The notes under the pieces: model-generated | The model's input: only the letters and a program-made list of their open reading frames with translations | What the model was told of the DNA's origin: nothing | Database searches by the model: none | Made by a program: the position numbers and the translations under genes | Source of the DNA: JAPOXR01 sp965219635 | GTDB lineage: Bacteria > Pseudomonadota > Alphaproteobacteria > Rhodobacterales > Rhodobacteraceae | DNA: 64,000 bases | Direction: 5' to 3' | NCBI GenBank assembly: GCA_965219635.1 | Contig: OZ244783.1 | Coordinates: 124,001-188,000 of the forward strand | In this document: positions 8,938 to 17,862 of the stretch, in pieces | Numbering within the stretch: position 1 is the stretch's first letter | Layout: each line of letters starts with the position of its first letter

Positions 8938-9118
8938 GTCTTGCTCCTCCAGCAGGCCTGCCCGCTTGCTCCGGTCTGCAGGCGCCAAGGCGCCTGAACC
9001 GGACTACCCCGGAATGCGCTTCCGAGCCTTCCGGACCGGCGCGGAATGATTGATCCGGCAGAACGGTTCCCATGTGGCAAGGAGGCAGGGCAGTGCGACG
9101 GCACCCATCTGCGCGAGC

Positions 9119-10639
9119 CTATACGATCTCGACTTCCGGCGCGCAATCCATAGCGCGGGCCAGTGAACCGAAACGGTTCTCCGGTGCATCGCCATAGATA
9201 TCCCGGAATGACGCAGGAAGGGACAGGACAAGGCTGTGCCGCCGAGGCTTGAATTTGAGGCGTGCAATCTTCTCCGGCGACACACCGGCGAACATGGCTC
9301 CGAAGCGCATTGCCTTGCCCAGTATCTCTGCCTGCGTGGCATCCTCTTTTGGCAGCAGCGGCAGATGCTTTTCAATGAACGGGGCGTTGCCCGAGTTCCT
9401 GTACCGGTGGAAGAGCGCCATGGCCAGGAACACCCGCCCGGCGTGATCCAGTCCTCCAAGGTTGGCCCTCGTTGCATTGTCGAAGCTGATTTCGGCCCGG
9501 TAGTCCGGGTGTGCCCGCCAGGTGACATCGTGCAGCAGGCAGCCGGCCTGCACCAGCCGTAACAATGCTGCGTCGCCATTCTTGAACAGTGGCCGGACAA
9601 ACTCGAAGAGTTTTTCGCCGAAGCCCGGACGTCGCGCCGAGGAGTTCTCGGCGTGAATGCAGGCTTCAATCAAGGGATCCCGGATACGAAGGCGTTGGGG
9701 CATGTATTCGTATAGCAGCCCCTCCCTGATGCCGTGAGCGGACACAAACACCTCATCCGGCTCGAGGATGGACAATATGTTCTCCAGTACCATGCACGCG
9801 ACCGGCAGGAATGGCAGCCTCTCGGATGCGACGATATTGCGGTTGCGGATCCTCTTGATGCCCTGCCGCCGGACCCAGCGGATCGTCTTGCGAACAGACT
9901 CCGGATCCATCCTGTATTCGTTGAGCACCTTCAGGGGATAGTCATGGTGTTCCATGTGGAGCCGGGCGATCACTCGCCATGATCCCCCCACGAGATGCAG
10001 CGTGTGGCACTTGCCGTCAAGTTCCTGCCGTACCTGATCAAGGACGCCTGAAACATAGCGCTTCTGTTTCTTTTTGCCCGATGCAGACTGCAGTACGGCA
10101 AGGGGACCAAGACGCGAGGTCAGGCACTTTCCGATCCGTCCGCGAATGAGTTCTGCAAACTCCGCAGAATATCCCCCAAGGTCGCAGACGATCCCGCTGG
10201 CGTTGGGCCATCCGAGCAGCACTCCCTGGGCGGCAAGGCGGGCTTCTTCCTCTCCGCTTGCAATCGGAACCCTCAGCCCGGTGGTGCGCTCGACCTCATC
10301 AAGAAACTCCTTGCCATCCTCTGCTTCCCTGACCGCTGCTGTTCCAACACCGATCAGGGCAGAGAGATTCAGACCTTCGGCTAGCAGAGTAAACCGGTTG
10401 ATTGCCGCCAGAGCCTTTACTCGTCCCTCCGGGTTCAATCGGCCATTTTGGGCAAGAGTTGCGCCCAGACCGCAAAAGACCTTCTCGTTGAAGAAATAGG
10501 CGGGAGACCTTGCGGCGCCGTCGAAGACCACCAGCCGCACTGAATTCGAACCGACATCGACAACTCCGACCCGGCGCAAACTGCTGAGCGATGGATCCCG
10601 GAACAGCGGCCGGTCGGACTGAGGCTGATAGAACTGCAT
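9119..10639 (-). CDS. ppx: Exopolyphosphatase, Ppx/GppA family
   Basis: The 506-residue protein has the ASKHA-fold phosphate motif VGVVDVGSNSVRLVVFDG near residues 24-41, a second phosphate loop VCDLGGYSAEF near 168-178, and the catalytic region around SGEEEARLAAQGVLLG. The C-terminal half contains an HD-like helical domain (LLHDVTWRAHPDYR). It removes terminal phosphate from polyphosphate, and possibly phosphate from pppGpp. It lies 17 bases downstream of ppk, so synthesis and breakdown genes are probably in one transcript. Confidence 0.93.
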   Translation of the reverse strand: MQFYQPQSDRPLFRDPSLSSLRRVGVVDVGSNSVRLVVFDGAARSPAYFFNEKVFCGLGATLAQNGRLNPEGRVKALAAINRFTLLAEGLNLSALIGVGTAAVREAEDGKEFLDEVERTTGLRVPIASGEEEARLAAQGVLLGWPNASGIVCDLGGYSAEFAELIRGRIGKCLTSRLGPLAVLQSASGKKKQKRYVSGVLDQVRQELDGKCHTLHLVGGSWRVIARLHMEHHDYPLKVLNEYRMDPESVRKTIRWVRRQGIKRIRNRNIVASERLPFLPVACMVLENILSILEPDEVFVSAHGIREGLLYEYMPQRLRIRDPLIEACIHAENSSARRPGFGEKLFEFVRPLFKNGDAALLRLVQAGCLLHDVTWRAHPDYRAEISFDNATRANLGGLDHAGRVFLAMALFHRYRNSGNAPFIEKHLPLLPKEDATQAEILGKAMRFGAMFAGVSPEKIARLKFKPRRHSLVLSLPASFRDIYGDAPENRFGSLARAMDCAPEVEIV

Positions 10640-10656
10640 GCTGGCGCTTTGGTTGT

Positions 10657-12888
10657 TCAGCTTCTGGAGTGGGTAAGGGTAATCACATCCTCTGCACCGG
10701 CCGAACCTCTGCCCGAAAGGGACGGGTTCTCGATGAAGAAGCGGTGGCAGCTGAACAAGTCCTCACCATCATCAGCCTGATGGCGCTCGTAGGAACCGTC
10801 TGCCCGGAGGATCCAGCTTTGCGCAAGGTCTGCCAGATTGGCCGCCATGATCTGGCTGACGACCTGCTCATGCACTGTTGGGTTGGTTATCTCTACCAAC
10901 GTTTCCACCCGGCGGTTCAGATTGCGGTCCATCCAGTCCGCGGATGATATGAACACGCGGGCGTTGGCTGAAGGCAACAGGCTTCCATTGCCGAAGCAGA
11001 CGATACGGGAATGCTCCAGAAACCGGCCGATCACCGACTTGACCCGGATATTCCCCGACAGGCCCCGGATGCCTGGCTTCAGCCCGCAGATTCCTCGAAC
11101 GATCAGGCTGATCCTGACACCATTACGGCTGGCATCATACAGCGCGTCGATGACATCCTTTTCGACCAGGGAGTTGAGCTTGGCCCAGATTTCGGCGGGC
11201 CTGCCGCGCTTGGCATTCTCTGACTCCGCTTCAATGCACTCCAGCAACTGAGTCTTGAGATTGATCGGCGCAATGGCCAATTTTTCGAGGCTGGCCGGAC
11301 GGGCATAGCCGGAAACGTAGTTGATGAGCCGGGTCGCATCCCGCCCGGCCGCCGGATCGCAGGTAAACAGGCTCAGATCGGTGTAAATCCGCGCAGTTAT
11401 CGGGTGATAGTTGCCGGTACCGTAATGGGTGTAGGTGACCAGTTGACTGCCTTCCCGGCGCACCACAGTCGACACCTTGGCATGCGTCTTCAGATTGATG
11501 AAACCGTAGACCACCTGGGCGCCGGCTCGCTCAAGGCGGCGCGACTGGCGGATATTGGCGGCTTCGTCGAATCTGGCTTTCAATTCCACGAGTGCGGTTA
11601 CCGATTTGCCATTCTCGGCGGCTTCGCAAAGGGCATCGACAATGGGGCTGTCGTAGGAGGTGCGGTAGAGGGTTTGCTTGATTGCCACGACATCCGGGTC
11701 GCGCGCCGCTTGCTGCACAAAACGGACGACCATATCGAATGTCTCGTAAGGGTGGTGCAGCAGCATGTCCTTCTGGCGAATGGCGCTGAACATGTCACCG
11801 TCATGGTCTTTCACCCGTTCCGGGACGCGGGGCGCAAATACCGGCCACAACAGATCCGGGCGTTCGTCGGTGATCAGCTCGTTGAGGTCGGCGAGCCCGA
11901 TCATGCCCTCCAGTTCAAAAATTTCCTCGTGATCGATGTCCAGTTCAGTGGTGACCATGTCGCGCAGCCGAGAAGGCAACCCGTCGGTCAGCGACAGGTG
12001 TATGACTTCGCCGCGCCTTCTCCGCTTGAGAGCAGTCTCAAACTCGCGGACAAGATCCTCGGCCTCCTCCTCGACCTCAAGATCGCTGTCGCGAAGGACC
12101 CTGAATGCAACGGAGTCCACGACTTCATAGCCAGGAAAAATGAAGCCCACTTTTTCCTTGAGCAGTTCCTCAAGCGGAATATAGCGCACGGTCCCCGGCG
12201 CGCTTTCGGATAGCCTGACGAAACGGTCGATCTGCTCCGGAATTGGCAGCAGCGCTTGTAGTTCCCGTTCGCCGTCAACCCGCTTCAACTGCAGCGCCAG
12301 GGCAAACCCCGCGTTGGGAATGAAGGGAAACGGGTGGGCCGGGTCGATGGCCAGTGGCGTCAGGACCGGGAAGACCTGTTCGATGAAGACACTGTCCAGA
12401 TAGTCGCGGTCCTCCTGTTCGAGCTTGAACCGGTCGAGGAGGCTGATCCCCTCGCTCTCGAGTTCATCCTTGAGCGACTCCCAGACTTCCTGCTGCGATG
12501 TGAGCAATCTGCTGGTTTCGATGGCAATCTTCTTGAGTTGCTCCGACGGCAGCAGCCCGTCGACTGCCGCCGGCTGGTCTCCTGAATGAGCCAGTTCGCG
12601 CAGGCCAGCAACCCTGACGGTATAGAACTCGTCGAGATTGGTTGCGGAGATGGCAACGAACCGAACCCGTTCGAGCAAGGGAACCTTCGGGTTCTGCGCT
12701 TCCTCAAGCACCCGCCAGTTGAATGCCAGCCATGAGATTTCGCGATTGAAATAGCGCTTGGGGCCTTCGACGAGTTCCTTCGGCACATTGCGCGGTTCTG
12801 GATAGTCACCCCTGAGGAAATCAGCCTCGGCAACCGGTGGGGCTCCGGGAACCTCGGTTGTGTCCTGTTCCATTGCCAGATTTGCCAT
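10657..12888 (-). CDS. ppk: Polyphosphate kinase 1
   Basis: The 743-residue enzyme transfers the gamma phosphate of ATP to a growing polyphosphate chain at the membrane. The N-domain block RYFNREISWLAFNWRVLEEA near residues 46-65 and LSATN-type stretch FVAISATNLDEFYTVRVAG are family hallmarks. The catalytic region holds KTHAKVSTVVRREG with the predicted phosphorylated histidine, followed by YTHYGTGNYHPITARIYTDL. Two phospholipase-D-like C-terminal domains complete it. The ATG overlaps the hdaA stop as TGATG. Confidence 0.96.
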   Translation of the reverse strand: MANLAMEQDTTEVPGAPPVAEADFLRGDYPEPRNVPKELVEGPKRYFNREISWLAFNWRVLEEAQNPKVPLLERVRFVAISATNLDEFYTVRVAGLRELAHSGDQPAAVDGLLPSEQLKKIAIETSRLLTSQQEVWESLKDELESEGISLLDRFKLEQEDRDYLDSVFIEQVFPVLTPLAIDPAHPFPFIPNAGFALALQLKRVDGERELQALLPIPEQIDRFVRLSESAPGTVRYIPLEELLKEKVGFIFPGYEVVDSVAFRVLRDSDLEVEEEAEDLVREFETALKRRRRGEVIHLSLTDGLPSRLRDMVTTELDIDHEEIFELEGMIGLADLNELITDERPDLLWPVFAPRVPERVKDHDGDMFSAIRQKDMLLHHPYETFDMVVRFVQQAARDPDVVAIKQTLYRTSYDSPIVDALCEAAENGKSVTALVELKARFDEAANIRQSRRLERAGAQVVYGFINLKTHAKVSTVVRREGSQLVTYTHYGTGNYHPITARIYTDLSLFTCDPAAGRDATRLINYVSGYARPASLEKLAIAPINLKTQLLECIEAESENAKRGRPAEIWAKLNSLVEKDVIDALYDASRNGVRISLIVRGICGLKPGIRGLSGNIRVKSVIGRFLEHSRIVCFGNGSLLPSANARVFISSADWMDRNLNRRVETLVEITNPTVHEQVVSQIMAANLADLAQSWILRADGSYERHQADDGEDLFSCHRFFIENPSLSGRGSAGAEDVITLTHSRS

Positions 12889-13577
12889 CAGTCAGTATCG
12901 CCATTCAGTACATCGGCAGCAAGCCGCCGGTTGATCCTCCGTCCTTCGGCAAGCGCCCTTCTGTCCATCTCACACACAATCCGCGCTGCTTCCGAGTAGG
13001 ATCTCTCCATTCGCGGGACGACATATTCAACCACAGCGGCTGGTACTGCAACCAACCTGTCTGCAAACAGCTTGACGAGTACGCCTCCCAGCAACCGGTC
13101 GTCCGGGAGGTTTATCCGGGCCAGTGTGGTTGCCTCAAGCCTGCTCCTGAGGTCTGCCAGCTTGACGGGCCACCTGGCAGGCGGGGTACGGGAGATCAGG
13201 AGAACCTTGCCGCCGCGATCGGACATGATGTTGAGCATGTGCAGCAGCGCAGCTTCAAGGTCGCTCCGGGATGCAACCCGGTCTGCATCGTCCACGGCAA
13301 GCCCCGGACTTGCGCCAACCTTCGGCAGGGCTGCCAAGAGGTTCTCTGCTGCAACATGTGGAACGCCTGCCTGGGCTGCCCAGATGCTAGCAAGGTGCGA
13401 CTTTCCGGAGGATGCCGGTCCGGAAAGCGCCAGCCGCCCATCCCGCCATTCCCCTCTGGTAACCAATTGGAATGCGCCCGCATTGGCATCAGAGACCAGG
13501 AAATCCTCACTCGAGGTGGACGGTGTGCCGGCCAGTGCAAACGGGCCGAAGGCGCCGTCCGCGTCAGCTCCCGCCAT
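12888..13577 (-). CDS. hdaA: DnaA-related regulatory protein, HdaA-like
   Basis: The 229-residue AAA+ protein resembles DnaA without the DNA-binding domain IV. Walker A is GPASSGKSH near residues 53-61, Walker B is LAVDDADR, and the ISRTPPARWPVKLADLRSRL stretch matches the DnaA sensor and arginine region. HdaA with the clamp stimulates ATP hydrolysis by DnaA and limits re-initiation (family knowledge). The ATG at 13577 overlaps the AI-2E gene stop by 14 bases; longer in-frame starts would lie inside that gene and give an unlikely N-terminus. The order AI-2E permease, hdaA, ppk is common in Rhizobiales. Confidence 0.88.
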   Translation of the reverse strand: MAGADADGAFGPFALAGTPSTSSEDFLVSDANAGAFQLVTRGEWRDGRLALSGPASSGKSHLASIWAAQAGVPHVAAENLLAALPKVGASPGLAVDDADRVASRSDLEAALLHMLNIMSDRGGKVLLISRTPPARWPVKLADLRSRLEATTLARINLPDDRLLGGVLVKLFADRLVAVPAAVVEYVVPRMERSYSEAARIVCEMDRRALAEGRRINRRLAADVLNGDTD

Positions 13578-14643
13578 TCCAGTCCCGTCCAAGGTGGAGT
13601 CTGCTGGACATGTAGCGGCGGACCCCGAAACGGAAGAACACGCCGATTGCGGCGGCCGCGGGAACAGCAACCAGGAGGCCTGCAAACCCGAACAGAGTGC
13701 CGAATGCCGAGAGTGCAAAAAGCAACCAGACCGGATGAAGACCAACAGACTTGCCAACGAGGCGCGGCGTGAGGAAGTTCTGTTCGATCACTTGCCCGGA
13801 CAGGAAGATTGCCGCCACGACTCCGATCCAGAGCGGCTCCTGCCAGAACTGGAATACCGCCAGTCCGATCGCCAATGCGCCGCCGCCAATGGACCCGACG
13901 AACGGGATGAAGGACAGGGCGCCCGCAACAACACCGACAACCAGCCCGAATTCCAGCCCGGCGATCTCGAGAAGGATGGCGTAATAGACGGCAAGAATGC
14001 CGCACACGGTCAACTGTCCCCGGACAAACCCTGCCAGCGCCTTGTCGACTTCCGAACAGAGTTGGATGATCTCGTCGGCATGGTCGCGCGGGAGCCATTG
14101 CTTGATCTGGGCAATTGTCTTGTCCCAGTCGGCCAGCATGTAGACAACGACGACCGGAACCACGAGGAGGAACAGCAGCGCATTCAAGGCACCGACGCCG
14201 ATTGAGAAGGCCTGCTTGACGACGTTTCCGGCCAACCTCTGTGCCAGGTCGCCCATTGTGCTGAGCGAGGCAAGCACATCTGCATCCCCGTCCAGAAGAT
14301 TGGGGGCGTGTTTCTCAAGGAATGGTCTTGCGAATTCGCGCAACGAGGCAAATAGTTCCGGAAGAAACAGAGCCAGCTCCGTAAACTGTTGCGCCAGGAT
14401 CGGGATCAGGAATACGAGGCCAGCGAGCACCACCAGCAGTGCAGAGCCGGAGATCAACGCGGTGGCCCAGAACCGGGAGCAACCGATCCTTTCAAGCCGG
14501 TCTGCAAGCGGATCAAGCAGGTAAGCGATGGCAAATCCGAGCAGGTATGGAAGCAGGACTTTTTCTAGCAGAACAAGGGAGGCCACCAGCACGAACAACG
14601 CGCCTCCCCACCACATCACCTGCTGGCGCGGCTCCAGCGACAT
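13564..14643 (-). CDS. AI-2E family transporter (PerM-like)
   Basis: The 359-residue membrane protein has seven to eight hydrophobic segments in the AI-2E exporter/PerM layout, including the family block DKALAGFVRGQLTVCGILAVYY and the C-terminal GQVIEQNFLTPRLVGKSVGLHP, which is the strongest signature. The start at 14643 has GGAG about 8 bases upstream; longer starts add an unlikely polar leader. The transported compound is unknown, since members have been linked to autoinducer-2 export and to sodium/proton exchange. It heads the run into hdaA, ppk and ppx. Confidence 0.9.
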   Translation of the reverse strand: MSLEPRQQVMWWGGALFVLVASLVLLEKVLLPYLLGFAIAYLLDPLADRLERIGCSRFWATALISGSALLVVLAGLVFLIPILAQQFTELALFLPELFASLREFARPFLEKHAPNLLDGDADVLASLSTMGDLAQRLAGNVVKQAFSIGVGALNALLFLLVVPVVVVYMLADWDKTIAQIKQWLPRDHADEIIQLCSEVDKALAGFVRGQLTVCGILAVYYAILLEIAGLEFGLVVGVVAGALSFIPFVGSIGGGALAIGLAVFQFWQEPLWIGVVAAIFLSGQVIEQNFLTPRLVGKSVGLHPVWLLFALSAFGTLFGFAGLLVAVPAAAAIGVFFRFGVRRYMSSRLHLGRDWNGGS

Positions 14644-14891
14644 CTTGCACTCCGGACAAGCTCGAATCAATTGAGCAACCATAGCATGCAACGGTAGAGG
14701 GTGCTTCATGGCAACGGCTGCCGGGTTCAGGCCTGCAATGATGCCGAATTATCGCGTAAGGAGCTTGTCGCACTTGTTGCCTGGGCTGCTGTTGCGGCCG
14801 TGTTCGATGCTGGAGCTGTGGTTCCGGACCCAGGGATCCGGGTTGCTCGCTGCACCGCCCGCATCGGAACCAATTGTGAGAGTAGGAAGAG

Positions 14892-15980
14892 ATGAACCAA
14901 CCAAGGATCGAAGCCGAATTCCGCCTGCCAACTTCTGATGTTCAGCGCGACATGCAATTTTACGTCAAGCAACTGGGCATGCGCCTTGACACGATTTTTC
15001 CGGCCGATGACCCGGCGGTTGCTGTCTTGTCGGGCCACGGGCTGAGAATGCGCCTCGAAAGAGGAGCTCCCGAGCATCCGGGCACCATCCGGTTGCTGAC
15101 TGAAGATCCCGGCGAGTTTGCCGATGGAGCGAGCGAACTAGTTGCGCCGAACGGAACCAGGATCGAGATCGGTCACATCAACCCGCCGATGACCATCCCG
15201 GAGACTGAACATGACTTTGTCGTCCGGCGATTGAAGGACAAGGCTCCCTGGATCGTAGGGCGCGCAGGCATGCAGTATCGCGACCTCATTCCATCGCGGC
15301 TGGGAGGTTCGATCATCGCCAGCCATATCAGGATACCGGATGGAGGGCCTGTGCCGGATGTGGTTCATTACCACACTGTCGGGTTCCAGCTGATTTTCTG
15401 TTACCGGGGATGGGTGGACATTCTCTATGAGGACCAGGGAGGGCCCTTGAGGCTGAACGGAGGCGATTGCCTGATACAGCCACCAGAAATCCGTCACAGG
15501 GTTCTGCATGCTTCCGAAGACATTGAAGTGATCGAGGTAGGTGTTCCTGCACAGCACATCACCACCATTGATCACGAAATGACGCTGCCCAATGGCTACA
15601 ACCCGGGCAAGAGCTACAACGGCCAGAAGTTTGTTCATCATGTGAAGGACAACGCGGCCTGGAGTCCTTTCAGGCTCCCGGGATTCACTTGCCGCGAAAC
15701 CGGGGTGAACGAAGGAACCGGGGGTGTGGCCGGAGTACAGGTCGCCCGTTATTCCGGAGGCAGCACGGCGTGGTCTTCCAACGATGCTGACATCCATTTC
15801 ACATTCGTCATGGAAGGAGGACTCTTGCTGGAGTCCGATAGCGGGGAGAAGAGCGAACTGTCAGCTGGCGACGCATTTGTGCTGCCGCCGGGAATGAACA
15901 CGCGCTACTCGAACTGCTCAGATGACCTGGAACTGCTCGAAGTAACTTTGCCGGGGGAGTTCGAAACCCGTATTGCTTGA
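14892..15980 (+). CDS. VOC (glyoxalase-like) and double-cupin fusion protein
   Basis: The 362-residue protein starts with a glyoxalase/VOC-like half (RLPTSDVQRDMQFYVKQLGM near residues 11-30, ending near 100 with NGTRIEIG). Two cupin domains follow. The first holds VHYHTVGFQLIFCYRGWVDIL near residues 156-176 and CLIQPPEIRHRV; the second holds HFTFVMEGGLLLES near 302-315 and GDAFVLPPGMNTRYSN. In cupin 1 the histidines of VHYH and IRH could bind metal. In cupin 2 the first motif has only one histidine and the second none, so metal binding there is doubtful. GAGAGTAGGAAGAG upstream supplies a ribosome site. Dioxygenase or isomerase activity is possible but not shown. Confidence 0.8.
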   Translation: MNQPRIEAEFRLPTSDVQRDMQFYVKQLGMRLDTIFPADDPAVAVLSGHGLRMRLERGAPEHPGTIRLLTEDPGEFADGASELVAPNGTRIEIGHINPPMTIPETEHDFVVRRLKDKAPWIVGRAGMQYRDLIPSRLGGSIIASHIRIPDGGPVPDVVHYHTVGFQLIFCYRGWVDILYEDQGGPLRLNGGDCLIQPPEIRHRVLHASEDIEVIEVGVPAQHITTIDHEMTLPNGYNPGKSYNGQKFVHHVKDNAAWSPFRLPGFTCRETGVNEGTGGVAGVQVARYSGGSTAWSSNDADIHFTFVMEGGLLLESDSGEKSELSAGDAFVLPPGMNTRYSNCSDDLELLEVTLPGEFETRIA

Positions 15981-15998
15981 CGGGCCGGTGGCAGGAAA

Positions 15999-16766
15999 TC
16001 AGGAGAATTGCTCCCGGATTAGCCTTTCGCTCAGCCCGTGGCCACTGTCGAACAGGATGCGGTGCCTGACAGCGAGTTCGCTCTGCACAACCACGGAGAC
16101 GACGTTTCTGACCGAGTTCGCGTCGGCATCTGCCATGACCGGCCTCTTGCCGTGATCCAGAACCTCGAAACTGATCTTTGCAGACTGAGGGAGGATTGCG
16201 CCTCTCCAGCGGCGAGGGCGGAATGCGGCCATCGGGGTAAGCGCAAGCACATCTGCGCCTATGGGCAGAATTGGGCCATGGGCAGAATAATTGTAGGCGG
16301 TTGACCCGGCCGGAGTAGATATCATGGCTCCGTCGCAGATCAGTTCCTCCAGCCGGGTGCGGCCGTCCACGATTATGCGCAAACGGGCCGCCTGTGGACC
16401 TTGGCGCAGCAACGCCACCTCATTGATTGCCAATGCCCGGTGGGTTTCGCCTGCGGAGTCGACAGCCGTCATTGCCAGGGGATTGATGATCTCCTCTTCC
16501 GCCATTTCAAGGCGCTCCATGAGGTTCTCGCTGGAATAGTCATTCATCAGGAAGCCTACGGTTCCCCGATTCATGCCGTAGACGGGCAGATCATGTTCCC
16601 GTGCCGACTGGAGAACCCGCAGCATGAACCCGTCGCCGCCGAGAGCGATGACCACATCCGCCTCAGCTTCTGGGTAGTTTCCGTGCGCGTCGATCAGTTG
16701 CGCCCTGGACTCTCCGGCGATTTCGACATCGCTGGCCAGGAAGCAAGGCTTTGAGAATGAAGGCAT
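15999..16766 (-). CDS. nadK: NAD kinase
   Basis: The 255-residue enzyme phosphorylates NAD to NADP. The GGDG motif appears in VVIALGGDGFMLRVLQ near residues 40-55, and the second signature is ICDGAMISTPAGSTAYNYSA near residues 143-162, followed by PMAAFRPRRWRG. The ATG at 16766 has AAGGA about 5 bases upstream; longer in-frame starts give an Arg-rich leader and are rejected. It converges with the bicupin gene with only 18 bases between stops. Its 5' end overlaps a divergent small ORF. Confidence 0.95.
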   Translation of the reverse strand: MPSFSKPCFLASDVEIAGESRAQLIDAHGNYPEAEADVVIALGGDGFMLRVLQSAREHDLPVYGMNRGTVGFLMNDYSSENLMERLEMAEEEIINPLAMTAVDSAGETHRALAINEVALLRQGPQAARLRIIVDGRTRLEELICDGAMISTPAGSTAYNYSAHGPILPIGADVLALTPMAAFRPRRWRGAILPQSAKISFEVLDHGKRPVMADADANSVRNVVSVVVQSELAVRHRILFDSGHGLSERLIREQFS

Positions 16767-17110
16767 GGAAATCCTTGCTCGGAACTCTTTCGGCTCTCGG
16801 CTGTTTCCTCGTGTTGCCCGGCGGCGCCGGCGCATGTTCCCTGCGGTGCAATCGTTGCCAAGAATTCAGGCGATTGCAAGGACGATTGCGTCTCCGGCTT
16901 CAACAGGCCGGAATCGAAGGCCTTGTAGAACAGGCAACTGTGCCAGTGCCACCTGCAACCCGGGAGGGCTTGAAGCAGTTCTTACGGGAAGTTGAACTCC
17001 AGGATTGCTGCCGGATTCTGGCGAACCGCATTGAACTCTCCTGGCAGGCGCTTCCACGGAAGTGCCCGGCGGCCAACCCAGTTTACAAGGGGCGACGCGC
17101 CAACGAATAG
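16757..17110 (+). CDS. Possible small exported Cys-containing protein
   Basis: This ORF encodes 117 residues with a signal-peptide-like N-terminus: MKAWKSLL, a hydrophobic core GTLSALGCFLVLPGGAG, and a likely cleavage after GAGA. The mature start is CSLRCNRCQEF, three cysteines in seven residues; two more (CC) lie near residue 89. A weak AAGG stands upstream. The first 10 bases overlap the divergent nadK start, and the 3' end overlaps the convergent SDR stop by 28 bases, which is unusual for a real gene. I recognise no family. It could be a genuine periplasmic protein or an open frame by chance. Confidence 0.35.
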   Translation: MKAWKSLLGTLSALGCFLVLPGGAGACSLRCNRCQEFRRLQGRLRLRLQQAGIEGLVEQATVPVPPATREGLKQFLREVELQDCCRILANRIELSWQALPRKCPAANPVYKGRRANE

Positions 17111-17862
17111 ACCTGCCCAGTTGGCCCGCCAAGCGGCTGCGCAGCCAGTTGTAACGCCAAGGTGGCGACCTCATCAGGATGTTTGACGCGTTCCCATGCG
17201 GGCAGCCCATTGGGCAGTGAGTCTGGTCCCTGTGCCAGGATTTCTTCGGGTGAACGCCTCTTTCCCGGCGCAGCATTTTCGAATGTGGCAGTGGCCGTTG
17301 GTCCCGGCACGATGCTGTTGACGTCGATGTCCCGGGTCCAAAGTTCATTGGCAAGACCTTCGGTCATCATGTTGAGCGCAGCCTTCGACACATGGTAGGC
17401 GCTGCTGTCTGAACCGGCGCTGAAGCCCTTGCCGGACGTCAGGTTGATGATCTTGCCTCCATTGCGCATGGCGCCGATCAGATAGCGCGTAATCAGGTAT
17501 GGTCCCCGGACATTGATCTCGATTGTTTTCCACCAGAGGCCGGGATCAGTGTGTTCGAAGGCACCGCGCTCAAGGTATGCGCCGGCATTGTTCACAATCA
17601 CGTCCACGACGCCAAAATTGTTGATGACTTCGGTACAAAATGCTGTCGCTTGCACTGGTTCCGCGAGATCGACTGGCCTGGCGAGGCAGTGCTGCCCGAG
17701 CTGCACGACTTCCGAACGCACCAGGTCGATTTCATCTCCCGATCGCGCACAGATCGCCAGATCCGCCCCGGCGCTTGCAAAGGCAAGCGCAATGGACTTG
17801 CCGATGCCGCGGCCTGCGCCGGTGACGACGGCAATCTTGCCATCAAGTGATGATTGCCCCAT
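17083..17862 (-). CDS. Short-chain dehydrogenase/reductase (last gene of sulfatase/transketolase operon)
   Basis: This is a 259-residue classical SDR. The cofactor motif TGAGRGIG is near residues 15-22, NNAG near 92-95, catalytic Ser in NLTSGKG, and YHVSK near 156-160. CARSG follows the second beta strand, which together with an Arg suggests NADP preference. It overlaps the transketolase N-half gene by 20 bases and is the last gene of an operon that starts with gntR and the TctCBA importer. It probably oxidises or reduces a hydroxyl/ketone of the catabolic intermediate; the substrate is not identifiable. Confidence 0.88.
   Translation of the reverse strand: MGQSSLDGKIAVVTGAGRGIGKSIALAFASAGADLAICARSGDEIDLVRSEVVQLGQHCLARPVDLAEPVQATAFCTEVINNFGVVDVIVNNAGAYLERGAFEHTDPGLWWKTIEINVRGPYLITRYLIGAMRNGGKIINLTSGKGFSAGSDSSAYHVSKAALNMMTEGLANELWTRDIDVNSIVPGPTATATFENAAPGKRRSPEEILAQGPDSLPNGLPAWERVKHPDEVATLALQLAAQPLGGPTGQVYSLARRPL

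Noticed and set aside
13072..14205. Plus-strand frame of about 377 codons opposite hdaA and the AI-2E gene
   Set aside because: Low-complexity shadow of two well-supported genes.
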